A DNA stretch of 64,000 nucleotides from Gnetum montanum (lineage: Eukaryota; Streptophyta; Gnetopsida; Gnetales; Gnetaceae): NCBI GenBank assembly GCA_015680685.1, contig MNCI01026645.1, positions 5,867-69,866 on the forward strand, given 5' to 3'. A program made the position numbers and the translations under genes. Each line of letters starts with the position of its first letter. The first letter of the stretch is position 1. This document shows positions 10,080 to 22,072 of the stretch, one piece after another. The notes below the pieces were generated by a model. The model saw only the letters and a list, made by a program, of their open reading frames with translations, searched no databases and was not told where the DNA came from.

Positions 10080-12030
10080 GCAGTTCCGATGGAGTTGTTT
10101 GACATGGTTATGAAAAGTTCAGGAGCTAGAAACTCCCAAAATACTAATCTTGATAATCTACATAAAGTTTAATTGATCCCAATCATAGTGATCAAGTTAG
10201 ATAAATGTCCTCATTAATAATGGGCCAGCCACAATTACATGGTTCCAACATTAGTAAAAGACTTGCAACTAAATATGGAACTAGTTCAAGCCTCCTACAA
10301 ACGTGCCAAGTTTAGACCCCCTTTAGCGCATCGGGGTGTGTCACAATGTCCTAGTTCAAGTGGGCTCTTGGCAAGGAGTTCTAAATTTCTCAATTCTAGA
10401 TATGAACTCTTTTTAGGTTATATTGGGTTAAGAATTCTTACACAAGGCCAAAGTTTTTACAGCTCAACACTTAGACCTAATATTCACCTCACATGAAAGC
10501 TCCCCTTGTCTAGTTGAAAATCATGAAGCACAGATTGGAAATGATGAGGGCTCTAGCCCCTAGAATGTGTCACCAATGGTGATGAAATGTTTGGCCATGG
10601 ATCCCACAAGAAAATTTTTGCTAGCTATGCAAATGGGTGATCCTTCTGAGGCTTGTGGATCTCAAAAAAATATTAACCCATGCAGAGCATAGGTTTTGGA
10701 TAATTTTAAAGATGTGATGGCACTTGAATTACAAGGAAGTTTTCCACCTTGGAGGGCCATGGATAATAATATAGAATTGCATCTAGGTAGTAACCCATCT
10801 ATTCAAAGGCCACATCAGTTAATAGGACTAGAATTGGGGGAATTGAAGAAGCAACTTGAGAGCTTGATGTCTAAGGGATATATTCATCCCCCAAAATCAC
10901 CTTATGGGGCACCAGTACTATCTGTCACCAAGGAGGATGGAATGCTATGCCTTTGTTGTGATTACAAGTTGTTGAATAAACATACTATCAAGAACAAGTA
11001 CCTAGTACCACTCATTTTAGACTTGTTTGATCAATTGGTAGGGGCTCATTATTTCACCTGGCTAGAACTTTGACAAGGGTACTATTAGGTTCGCATTGCA
11101 AAAGGGGATGAAGAAAAAAAATACAGGTGTAACTTGATATGGGTCATACGAGTGGATAGTGATGCCCTTTGGGCTTTGCAATGCATCAACTACATTTTGT
11201 ACATTGATGAATGAGATATTTCGATCATTCTTAGACAAATTTTTGGTTTTCTATCTTGATGATATCTTGATATATAGCCAAACCATGGAGGAACATGGCC
11301 TCCACCTATAGTTAGTCCTTGAGAAGCTATGGAAAATTAGCTATACATTAAGAAAGAGAAATGTGAATTCTGTTTCTTAGAGCTAAAATTTCTAGGACAT
11401 CTCATAGGGCATGGGTAGGTGAAGCCAAATCCGAAGAAGGTAGAGCTTGTGTGCCAATGGCCCACTCCTACTAATGTGCATGAGGTTAGATAGTTTATGG
11501 GGTTAGCCAACTTCTATTGTAAATTCATCAAAAATTTCTTGGGTATTGCTGCTCCCTTGACCAATTTGCAAAAGAAAGAAGTTCCATGGCAGTGGGATTC
11601 AAATTGTTAGAAACCCTTCAATAGAATCAAATAAGCTTTAACCTCCCATCTAGTGTTGGCATTTCCAAATTTTTTGAGACCTTTTGAGGTTCATTCTGAT
11701 GCTAGTGAGAATGCAATTGGTGGTGTGTTGCTACAAGAAGGTCATCCTGTGACTTATGAGTCTTGAAAGTTAAATCAAGTAGAGTAAAGGTAGCTAGTCC
11801 ATGAGAAAGAAACATTCACTATTGTCCATTTCTTAAGAGCATGGAGACACTACTTGCTAGGAAGTCATGTTCTTGTAAAGACAAATAATCTAGCCACTAG
11901 CTGTCTACTAAATCAACTGAAGCTAAGACCCAAATAAGCTCAATGGTTGGCCATGCTATCTAAATTTGATTTACAGTTAACTTACTATCTTGGGAAGGAG
12001 AACATGGTGGCAAATTCATTGAGATGTCAT
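10080..12030 (+). pseudogene. Chromovirus pol: protease, reverse transcriptase, RNase H
   Basis: Protease is the most decayed part; near 10,215-10,245 the active-site loop survives only as an ASHNYM-like remnant, with the catalytic Asp apparently changed to Asn and a base missing. Reverse transcriptase begins in the open stretch 10,696-11,073 ([40 protein letters not shown]) and continues in another frame to the catalytic YLDDILIYS at about 11,250-11,278. RNase H lies at about 11,690-12,015 (HSDASENAIGGVLLQ, later HEKETFTIVHFLRAWRHYL). In-frame stops fall at positions that are Gln or Arg in relatives, for example GYY-stop-VRIA near 11,085. No product is expected. Confidence 0.8.
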
Positions 12031-12239
12031 CCTTAGCCTACCTTCCAACTCTTTTCTATCAATGGACCACAAACTTCACATGTTCAGTGTGATGAAGTAT
12101 TGTTGGCTTGAATTCAAGATGGCTTAGAAATGGATCCTCATAATCATTGATCTAAGGAAGATGATAGAAATTGGGCAAGCACCATAGTTCAAAATGAGTA
12201 ATGGACTACTTTAGTTCTATGATAATAAGATATTTATTC

Positions 12240-13560
12240 TATATTAGGATGGTCTACGTAAGGAGATAATCCGAGAGTGCCATGACACACAGTGGGCTGG
12301 GCACCCTAGACAACAAAGAACCTTGGCACTCATTGAGAGAACCTTCTTCTGACCAAAATGTATCAAGATGTAATTTCTTATATTTAGAAGTGTTTGGTGT
12401 GCCAATAGGACAAAGGTTCTATAGAGAATCTAGGTGGTCTTCTGCTCCTCTTGGAAATCCCTCCATTTTCATGGACTACAGTGACTATGGACTTCATCAT
12501 AGGATTATCAAATGTTCAAGGCTTAAGCAACATCATTGTAGTGGTGGAAATGTTTTTTAAATTTTCCATATTCATCCCTTGTCCATCGTAATTCTTAGCT
12601 AAGGACACTATAGAATACTATTTTGATACGGTGGTTCGATATTTTGGGTTACCCATGAGCATTTTTTCTTATCGAGATCTTCGATTTACAAGTGCTTTCT
12701 AGCAAGCCTTGTTTGGCATGATGGGTATCACTCTCAAATTATCGACAAGTTTTCATCCACAAACAGATGGTCAAATAGAATGGATGAACTAGGTACTTGA
12801 AGAGTACCTTCAACACTATGTTTGTAGTGACCAAAAGAACTGGCCTATTCTGTTGGGGATTGCCCAACTAAGTTACAACATCTAGAAGTCATCAACTATT
12901 GAGTTTTCTACTACAAAACTTTTAATGGGAAGGTAGCTCATTACCCCTCATATGGTCTTCCCCTCATTACATGGTCGACATCCCTCAACAGATGAATTCT
13001 TGAAAGTTTGGCTTGAAAATGTTGAAAGTGGAAAATATCATCTAGAGAGGGCAGTGTAGCGAATGAAAAAGTATGTTGATCAAAAACACCAGCACCATGA
13101 ATTCAAGGTGAGAAACTGAGTTCTCTTAAATTTGGACCCACATCATTTTAAATTGAAATAGGGAACCACCTCCAAATTAATGAGGTAGTATGATGATCCC
13201 TTATAGATCATTGATAAAATTAACTCTGTGACATATAAGCTTCAACTACCTATCAATATGGATCGAGTCCATCTAGTTTTTCATGTCAGTATGTTGAAGC
13301 CATTGTTGGACGGATTCTCTTATTCAAAAAGAAGCCTCTCGATCTAAGAACAACCTTGTATACAATCTATACAAGGAAAGAGAGTAGAGTACATCTGAAA
13401 CTTTCAAACCACTAGCCATGGTATAGATTTGAAAGTGGAATTCCCTGTCCACTAGAAACACTGTCCCAACTTAGATGATAGTTGCGAAGCACTGGAGCAT
13501 TTGAGGTCCCAAGAAAACTTGATCTTGGACTTCTGTCAGGATCAATCAATCGACCTCCCA
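12240..13560 (+). pseudogene. Chromovirus integrase with C-terminal chromodomain
   Basis: The N-terminal zinc-binding part is seen near 12,265-12,345 (HDTQWAGHP then QRTLALIERTFF). The catalytic core is frameshifted repeatedly and shows only pieces such as a PQTDGQ-like region near 12,755. The C-terminal module ends with VHLVFHVSMLKPLL (about 13,265-13,310), typical of Ty3/gypsy. At about 13,425-13,540 a chromodomain follows: DLKVEFPVH, a TAG where Trp is expected, K, then SCEALEHLRSQENLILDF. Such domains tether integration to histone marks in heterochromatin. This places the element among chromoviruses. The broken Trp is one of the aromatic-cage/core residues of the fold. Confidence 0.75.
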
Positions 13561-14098
13561 CCATGGCTACTTTGATGATGGATGGAGAAACCTCCCATGA
13601 AAAAAAATTGGAAGAGGCATGGCATGTGATGCCTTGTAGGATTCAAGAGTGAATTCCTATGAGAGCCTACCTTAGATAAGGGAGGAAGGTTCTTAGAGGC
13701 TTTTTAAGTGCTCTATAGGTGATGGGGCTTAAGTTTCAAATAGAAAAGGAGCTATGTTGAACTTGAGATCCCTAGACCTTTGGATACAAATGAGTCAGGG
13801 GATGCCCTAGAACCCATACATCCCTAGGTTGGTGTGTTCTATCATGTCACAATGGTAGACCACTTGATGTCCTTCCATATCCTTGCATTTTAGGCTAGGT
13901 ATGGAAGGATGGATAGGCCAAGTCTTGAGGGGTGACGCTCTTAACTTGGATGTTGGATGCTATCATGAGTTCAAATATTAGAAAGATGGTCAAATTCAAT
14001 AAAAATTATTTCTGGCCTTAGACCTTAGAATTTGGCCTTCCAGAACCTAAGGTCCCTTTGAACTTGACTTAGAATAGCATGGGCTTACCTCCCTAGAA

Positions 14099-14557
14099 TT
14101 GATGGAATCCTCCCTTAGTTTTGGTGNCGAGGCTACGACCTACCTCATTACCCCACTTGGTAGGACCTTGCCTAGGATGGTTGTGTAGTTCAACTTTACA
14201 TTATGTTGTTTTAACCAAGTGTGTCATGGGACGTGCTATGGGTTGTTGCATGTGCTCTTTGAAGCACGACACCAACTACCAACATGCAGTGATGAATCTT
14301 AAGGGTTCAACTTGTAGTCCCCATGGTGTCCACATGAGTGGAACAAGGGAGTGTTATCTAGCTTGTTAGTATATCATGAATATTATATTTGAAAAACTAC
14401 TCAAGAGACATGCTAACATTGACACATTGGTTGTTGGCATGTGTTTCAGGACTATTGATTGTTGAGGTGTATTCCTCTTGAGTTTTGTCCCAATTCAAAA
14501 TCTTCTTGGGAAACTCTTGGGGTGCTGAACAACATTTTCAAGGACAATGTTGTTATA
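14099..14557 (+). repeat. 3' LTR of chromovirus (with one-base gap mark)
   Basis: It aligns with the 5' LTR from 8,103 onward. It ends ...GTTGTTATA where the 5' copy ends GTTGTTACA, so the terminal CA has become TA. The start is uncertain because the N at 14,127 hides or replaces about 75 bases; similarity upstream of it (GATGG, CCTCCC, TAGTT) is weak. Confidence 0.75.
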
Positions 14558-15590
14558 AATACTGTTGTCATGTTATCATTGAATTTTAGACTATAAAACA
14601 ACCCACCTTTTCCATCTTATAGAAAAAACCTTAGAAAGCTCTTGCACAAACAGAGATACTTCAAGTAGTTGAATTGTTGATGCCTAGAAAAATCATATGC
14701 TTACTAATGTAAGGACCTAGAAGTTGTTAGAGAACTTTGAAGTGTAGAGAAAATATGGGATATGAGTGGCTATGATAGGGAAGATTGCGTAGCCTCGATT
14801 GTAAGAAAATGTGCAAGAACTATAACCACAAAATGATGCCATGTATCAATGAATAACAAAAAAGCACCATTACTAGTATTACACATTTGATTTGACCACC
14901 AAGAAAATGCTTCGTTCCATAGGTTTCCCACATGCACCTGCCTCTAGCCTAAAGCCACATGGGTTGTTCTAATAGATTTGAAATTATGCATCCATCCTAA
15001 CCATGTAAAAGAAACAAAATGATGAAAAGAACAAAAGACCATTAGATAACCTTATCCATCATCTTTTTTATGGTCTTACTATGACCTATTCAAACAAAAC
15101 ATAATGGTCATTGCGTATCCCTCATGTTTAATCTTTTCAATCATGTTTCTATTGTAAGACATATAGATCAATTAGAATTGCATAACTTAACATTGCTCAT
15201 TAAAATGGAGCTTATGACTTGGAATTTTTAGATCAAGGTTCTTATAACATTTTTTCTATTAATGATTAGCATGATTCATATATGGCTTTTTATGTGAAGC
15301 ATCTATAGTGAAAAAAAAAGACAATAAATTTTTATCTAAAATGTATTTTCTGGAACATATAGCAAGCTAACTTATTGTCTAACACTTTCCATGGTGCTAG
15401 TGCTTATGCTTTTAAGGTAGTAAAACAAAGAATTGAGAGTTGCAAAGATGTTGGTCCTAAAACCAAATTATATGAAAAGAATAAAAGAAAAGAAGTGAAA
15501 CACTAGCACTTTGTAAAAGAAAAAGCCCAATAGTTTTGCAGATGGTTTTTCATATGTTCGTCCTTATAACCAATCCTAAAATATCTCTCC
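14558..15590. repeat. End of split tandem array, then dispersed repeat right copy
   Basis: 14,558-14,612 is the remainder of the 66-bp unit cut by the chromovirus. From about 14,890 to 15,585 the sequence is the partner of 5,644-6,605 in the same orientation. Between them (14,613-14,890) I see no coding or repeat signal. Confidence 0.65.
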
Positions 15591-18500
15591 TTTGATATAG
15601 GAAAAGGATCAAAACTAACCGTCTTTTACCAACATCCTCTTGAGTTTTCTCTTCATCAAACTTGAACAGAAGTAAAATATAAAGTATATTTTTCATTGAT
15701 TAATTAAAAAATTGGAATGTTTTTCCTTTTTATATTTTTTTAGCTTAATCTCTACAAATAATTAATTTCTTTCACTTATTCTTTCAAAGTATTAAATGCA
15801 AGGTTGTACACCTAAGTAAATAGTCATAAAATTGGAAATTTTTTTCTTTCCAAATAATTTTTGTTGAAGATGTCTACTTAGTATAAAAAATGTGATGTAT
15901 TTTGAATTATGTTTTTCTTATTATTAATTTTTTCTAAGGGTTTGAAGCCCCAATTAATTAAAATATGTTAATTTTAGGCCATTGGTTAGACATGGATCAC
16001 ATGTGTTTATAGTCATATGCTGAATGCTAGTTCTACCAAATAAGTATCCTAAAACATGGGTCTCATGCCATTCTAGGGACATATCAAGATCAATTAAGTT
16101 TGTTCATTAATTAATGAGTCATCCTAATAGTAGTTCTTTCAAACATGGATCACATGCCCTTCCAATAACTTACCAAGTAATTTTGTTGTATGGTTTACCT
16201 ACCCTTCCCTCTCACCCCTTCCCCCAACCCCCAACTCCCTCTTTCCTCCACTCTATCATTATTATCTATAGTTAATGTAATTATTTCTTTAAACAATTAG
16301 TTCCAAGATCGTATTTTGAGGGATCAACAAGTCCCCTTAATGCCATATCTCTTCCACCCATCCTCAATCCTTCATCATTCCATCTAGGTTTTATAATTAT
16401 TGGGGCCTATTTAAAGTTGTTAAAATGATAATAACTACAATGGATCTAGTGTGACAACATTGCTCTGAAGAGAACTACTCAGCACCACTTGGAAGGTAAA
16501 AGTTACCAAGTGTTAAGAGTAGACTCAAAATGGGATATGCCTCAACAATCATAAAACCAATTTGGAAGATAAAAAAAGATTTTAAAACATTATTCTAGAA
16601 GTAATACATGATTATCTTCTAAACAACTCATGGTGGATTGTACATTAGAGCTCTGGAAAATATGATGGCCTTAAGATTGTAAGCAATAACACTCAAAGTG
16701 ATGCTAAGTAACTAAAAATATTGAAAACATTGATATAGAGATAAATTGAGAAATGATAAAGAATCAAAATAACTTAACATCAGACTCCATGATAGAACAT
16801 AAAGAATGCATAGAAATGAGGAGTTGGTCCACACCTCCAACCAAATTAGGGTAAGTGGTGAGGCACCACATTTCCATTTACATTGGTTCATATATACACA
16901 TGAAGTGATATAATATTCCCTAAATAGCTTTTGACTAATTCTTTAATTTTAGATATTCTTCCTCATCATCTCTCATATACATAATATTATTTATAGGATT
17001 TCTCTCATATGTACCTTGAATAGGTACATGTTAATATTATCATCCTTTTGCATTGTTATATGCCATACATTTAATGTTGGCATTATCTTGACAATCATCC
17101 CCTTAATGATAATATAATACTTTTCATTTAATACACCCCGTTAATGCATGCACTATTCTATTTCATGTCATGCATTTATATAAGGATTATGCATCTATAT
17201 TTACCAACTTGGTCTTGAAGCTTTTTGGCTTCTATGTTATCTTCTAAATAAAGTATTAGTGGAGATCTCCTTATTTTTTATTGATGGCATCACCATGCTA
17301 GCTTATCCTTTGATATTATTACATAGTGTTCAAGACTTGATTTGTCTCCTAATTACTCATTTATGTTTTCCAACAAGAGGAGTATGAACTTATTATGCAT
17401 GAGCTCTATTGCACAATCTTTAAGATCAATCTTATCAATAATGCATCTTGTTAAGTATTGATCTTGCCATCTAAATTGAAGTTGTATTCAAGTATAGTAT
17501 GCCTTGTTGTAATCTTGAGGCCATATCTTCAACTTGCTTTGGCTATTCTAGGCGATTTTTCTTCCATCTTGTTCTTCTTTTTGGGATAAAATATCAAAAA
17601 TACTGTCCTAATTTTGAAGGATAAAAGAACTACAATTTAAAATCAAGGTTATATGCCTTCTTCAATTCCAAGTCACCTAAATACAAATATAGGATGGTTA
17701 ATCCTATGGTTGATTATGCATTTAGGTAGATGGGATGATAAACATGGGGTGACAATATAAAAATATTTTCATTGATTTGGATTTCTTCCCTGCTTCATTG
17801 GGAATCTTTTTTTAAAAAAATTAATTAAAGAAAATGGTAAAAATACTTTCCTCTCTTAATATATTTTCCTCTCCTACTTAATCAAATTTTTGGTGGTTTT
17901 TCATGACCATTGGTAGTTCCATTTGGATTTCTCAGTCGGCGATCAAATTAGGGCTTTCATACATAGTTAATTAGCAAGCCTATGTATTTGAAACTACTAG
18001 TAGCACCACCAAAACTAGTGCCAGATGCGAAACAACCTATTTTTTGGTAGAAAAAATGAACATGGTTGCTACTTGCATGGCCTATATGACATTTTCTTGA
18101 GCATCATCTTCAAAAATTGCTATTGATCTTTCCTAGTACATTTCCAAAGATCATACTTTGACTTTCCCTAGTTTAAGCCTCTGCATCCATGGAATAGAGG
18201 GCAACCAAGTTTTGGATTCATGCCATCTAAGAATGATCATAGTAACACTCTCTAAAGAAATGTTGTTATATGCATGATAATGTGTAACATGTCATCCTAC
18301 TACTCTTGCTTAGGATGAACTAATGCCTAGGTTCACTAGTAATAACATAACAGAAGCATGACAAACTAGAAGTTAATGATGCATGAAAATACATTAAGAA
18401 TAAATCACTCAATATATATAAATATTATGGAAAGTCAAACTACACAAAAATTTATGCAAACCAAAGACTAAGTATCCATTTCAATTTATAAAACTACATG

Positions 18501-19699
18501 TCTCTACATAAATCAAAAAACATTTGTACTACTCTCACAGTATGCAAAACATACACATCATCATATACATAAGAGTATGGTGATGGTCATACAAATATGA
18601 ATAATCCACAATACTATACATGAAAATATACATTAAAAAATTCCCAAATATTTTTCTCCACTGTGCTCTTTGTTAGTGCTACCCATGTAGCTTCCACCTA
18701 TAACTAAATAAACTTAGTATAAAACTAATTAGGAAGCCTTTATACTTCTCCTACTAGATGATCAATAAGTGCTACACTAGAGGAGAGGAATGGAGTACAA
18801 GGAAACCTACGTAAACTATCAATCTCACACATGCTATAAGTGACACATGCACATACAATACCACACACAATACTAGCATAATCCCTACTAGAGTGAATAG
18901 ATTGCTAACATGTAATCAAAAATATAGTAATTGTTAAGCATAAACAATCATATATCCATTGCACAACATCACATGTATTTTCACTATTAGGTTTATACAT
19001 TCATACCCACACTATACCATCAAGTAACAAATTGACTGCACAATCATAAATCAATCATACAATATACTATGATTAAAAAATTGATACTTTCATATATATC
19101 TTATCCATATGGTTACTAGCATATCCACATAGTGTAGCATGTAAAATGTTGTTATGAATACTTAATAACTAGTCATTTCCTACAAGTCTTTTATTCACTT
19201 GATTGGCATTAGGGTTTGTGAACCTATGACTTGGAACTAATGGCCTTCTAGAAGATTGGCTATAGGGATGAACATACTTATGCTACATACTAGCCAAAGG
19301 GATGAACACACCTACACTCTCTCACTCTTACGATGAGGCCTAAGACAAGAGCCTTGTTGATTTATCATAGTGGGGTTCAATTCCTAACTACCTCTAGGAT
19401 GCCTTATCATCAACCAACCCACACCCTTATGCTAGCATCATTTGCAAATGACCGCTACAAGCATTGTTATGAAGACATGTATCAATCCAAGCTAGCTTAA
19501 GATAACATAAGGCACAAGCACAACACATCCAAATAACATGAATGCATATATCCACACCTAGTAGTTACACTTATTCCATGAAAACAATACCAAAATTTGA
19601 GATACTAAAATTTTGTGCCACAACCATACTCCTTGAACTATATATAATTTTGTAAAAATGATCACTATTGTAACCTCTAAGATAAAAGCTACATAATTG
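15591..19699. other. No recognisable gene; AT-rich
   Basis: I could not find a retroelement domain, RNA gene or gene-like splice pattern. There is a C-rich patch at about 16,200-16,250. The region could hold very old repeats beyond recognition by eye. Confidence 0.5.
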
Positions 19700-19714
19700 C
19701 TATTGTAATCTCCA

Positions 19715-20740
19715 AGATGATAGCTTCCTGGATGGTTATAATGGCTATAACCAAATCTAGATTGCACTAGAGGATTAGGCCAAAATAACATTCATGAGTC
19801 CCTTAGGAAATTTTAAATATTACAAGATGTTGTTCAACCTATTGAATGCCCTTGTGACATTTCAACACTTGGTCCTTAGTATCTTTCAATAGAAAATTGG
19901 TAAAAGGGTAGAAGTCTTTATGGATGACTTCTCTACCTATGGGGAAACATTTGAGCAACCCCTAGACCACCTTGAGTAAGTACTGAAGAGATGTGTTGAA
20001 ATAAACCTTAGGGTTAATTAGCTATTAAGCCATTTAATGGTCCAAGAAGGCATAGTACTGGGGCACAAAATTACTCAACTAGGGATTGAGGTAGACCTGG
20101 AAAAGACAAGGGCCATCTAAAGAATCACATGCCAACTAGACACAGTCAAAGGTGTCTAATTGTTCCTTGGATACACTTGCTACCAATGAAAATTTATAGA
20201 AAGTTTCTCTAAGATTGCAAAGGTGTTGGGAAAACTTACAAAGAAAGATTCTCCATTCATCTGGATTGAGGAGTGTGAACATGCATTTTAATAACTAAAG
20301 GAAAAACTTGTAGAAACTCCAATTCTATAGGCACTAGACTAGTCTAGACCATTTCATAGAATCAGGGATATATCTAATTATGCCTTAGGAGCCATGCTTA
20401 CATAGTTGGATGATAAGAAACATCCATATTACATACACTGTGCAAGTCGGCGCATTGTGGGTGCACAATTGAATTACATCACAACTGAGAAAGAACTAAT
20501 GGAAATGGTGTATGCTCTTGACAAGTTCAGGCACTATGTGCTTGGCTATAAGATGTTTGTGCACATAGATCATAATGCCATCTACTTCCTAATGAATAAG
20601 CCAATAGTAAGCCCCCATATCATACAATGGCTCATGATCTTGCAAGAATTCAATCTCACTATGGTAGATTGAAAAGGAAATGAGAATGTGGTTGCTGACC
20701 ATCTCTCTCAGTTAAGATGTGATAACAAAGAGGAGGAGAG
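19715..20740 (+). pseudogene. Reverse transcriptase and RNase H, family A
   Basis: Reverse transcriptase is visible from GYNGYNQI (about 19,735) through TFMSPLGNFKYYKM and NALVTFQHLVLSIF to VEVFMDDFSTYGETF (about 19,905-19,950). The two catalytic aspartates are present. RNase H runs about 20,360-20,725: ISNYALGAML, TEKELMEMVYALDKFRHYVL, HIDHNAIYFL and ENVVADHLSQL carry the expected D-E-D-D residues. The longest clean stretch is 20,406-20,672. Several TAG, TAA and TGA codons interrupt the frame, for instance after AML-T (CAG to TAG would explain it) and in TMVD-stop-KGNEN (CGA to TGA). The 5' end of the domain is missing. Confidence 0.8.
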
Positions 20741-20959
20741 CACACTCTCTGATCAATTTCTAGATAAACTTTTCTTTACATGGTGATAAATGACCAAGTG
20801 CCTACCAAATAAAAATGGTATGATGGCATCCTCACTTACCTTCTCACTCAAGAGATGCCACAAGATCTAGACTTTAGGAAGAAATAATAGTTTCTTCATC
20901 AGGCTAACTACTTCATGGAAATCAATAGACACATTTACAAGGTCTGTGCTGATGACCTA

Positions 20960-22072
20960 ATTCATTGGTGTGTCCCTAATGCAAACTAATTACACATTCT
21001 CCAAGATGCTCATGAAGGCCCTTTCCAAGGCCACTATCAAGGAGATGCAGTCATAAAAATCTTGATGAAAAGATACTGTTGACCTACAATCTTTAGGGAT
21101 GGCCACCAAGTTTTTTGATCCTGTGAATGCTATCAACAAGATGATGGGATGACCACTTGAATGAAGGGTCCTCAATAGTGAATTCAACCACTAGAGCCCT
21201 TTGACATATGAGGCATAGGCTTCATGGGTCCCATCACACCCATGTCTAATGTAAAGGCCTACATCATCATAGTAGTTAACTACTACACCAAATGGGTAGA
21301 AGCAACAATCGTCACTGATTGTAAATCATCCACTACTACTAAATTTCTATAACAACATATTGTAAACAAATTTGGTGTGCTACATGCATTGATTTCTGAC
21401 AATGGAAAGCATTTTATAGGTGCCACCTTTGGAAAGTTGATGGAATGCTTGGGGGTTGAACATAAATTAACAACATCATATTACCCCAAGCCCATGGTTA
21501 AGCAAAAGTCATCAATAGGGAGATCACAAAGATCCTAAGAAGGACTATAAGTAAATATAGGAGAGACTAGAGCCCTCTAGGCCTACTACTCAACATGGAA
21601 ACTTCCTATAGGCAACTCTCCCTATGAGTTGATGTCCAAAAACTTCCAAAACTTCCAATCCAATCTGAACTCTATACACTTTCAAGAGCTTGTGAACTGG
21701 ACTTTGACTTGAGCTTAGCACAAAGAGAAAAATTGATTAACCTAAATGTGCTAGATGAAAATCAATTAGTGGCCCTATCTTCAAATGAAGTGCATAAGGC
21801 ATATAACAAGAAATGTCATGACCTTAGAATATGAAAAGTAAAATTTCAACTTGGAGATAGGGTTCTCTACTGGAACCCCACACATATAACCTAGAAAATA
21901 AAGTTTCAAACATTGTGGGAGGGACCTTATATAATTTTCAAAACCTTTTCCTTTGAAGCCATGTTAACCTACAAACCTAAGAGCCTAAATAGAAAGCAAC
22001 TAGACAACATCCAACAAGTGAAGCCTTTCCATGAGCCAAAGCAAGCTAGTGCAACAAACACCTCAACGGATG
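20960..22072 (+). pseudogene. Integrase, family A
   Basis: The zinc-binding region is at about 20,990-21,145 (HEGPFQGHYQGDAVIKILMK, later SCECYQQ). In the core, the first catalytic Asp appears as Asn (VVNYYTKWVEA, about 21,270-21,305), the second is kept (ISDNGKHFIGATF, about 21,392-21,430), and the segment with the catalytic Glu is shifted out of frame. The C-terminal module reads KVKFQLGDRVLYWNP and LWEGPYIIFKTFSFEA (about 21,838-21,965). An integrase this damaged would be inactive. The TAA at about 22,075 closes the frame. A polypurine-like GTGGGGGAGATTGTCATCC follows at 22,119, and it recurs in the minus copy near 57,575. Confidence 0.8.

Larger units (their letters stand above)
7968..14557 (+). 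mobile_element. Ty3/gypsy chromovirus, full-length but dead (about 6.6 kb)
   Basis: Complete layout: 5' LTR, tRNA-iMet primer binding site, gag with zinc knuckle, protease, reverse transcriptase, RNase H, integrase, chromodomain, 3' LTR. AATACT flanks both sides (7,962-7,967 and 14,558-14,563), and the tandem array it entered is cut in two. The coding part has dozens of stops and several frameshifts. Most stops are TAG, TAA or TGA where the family has Gln, Arg or Trp. The 3' LTR contains a single N at 14,127 where about 75 bases present in the 5' LTR are missing. Confidence 0.88.
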
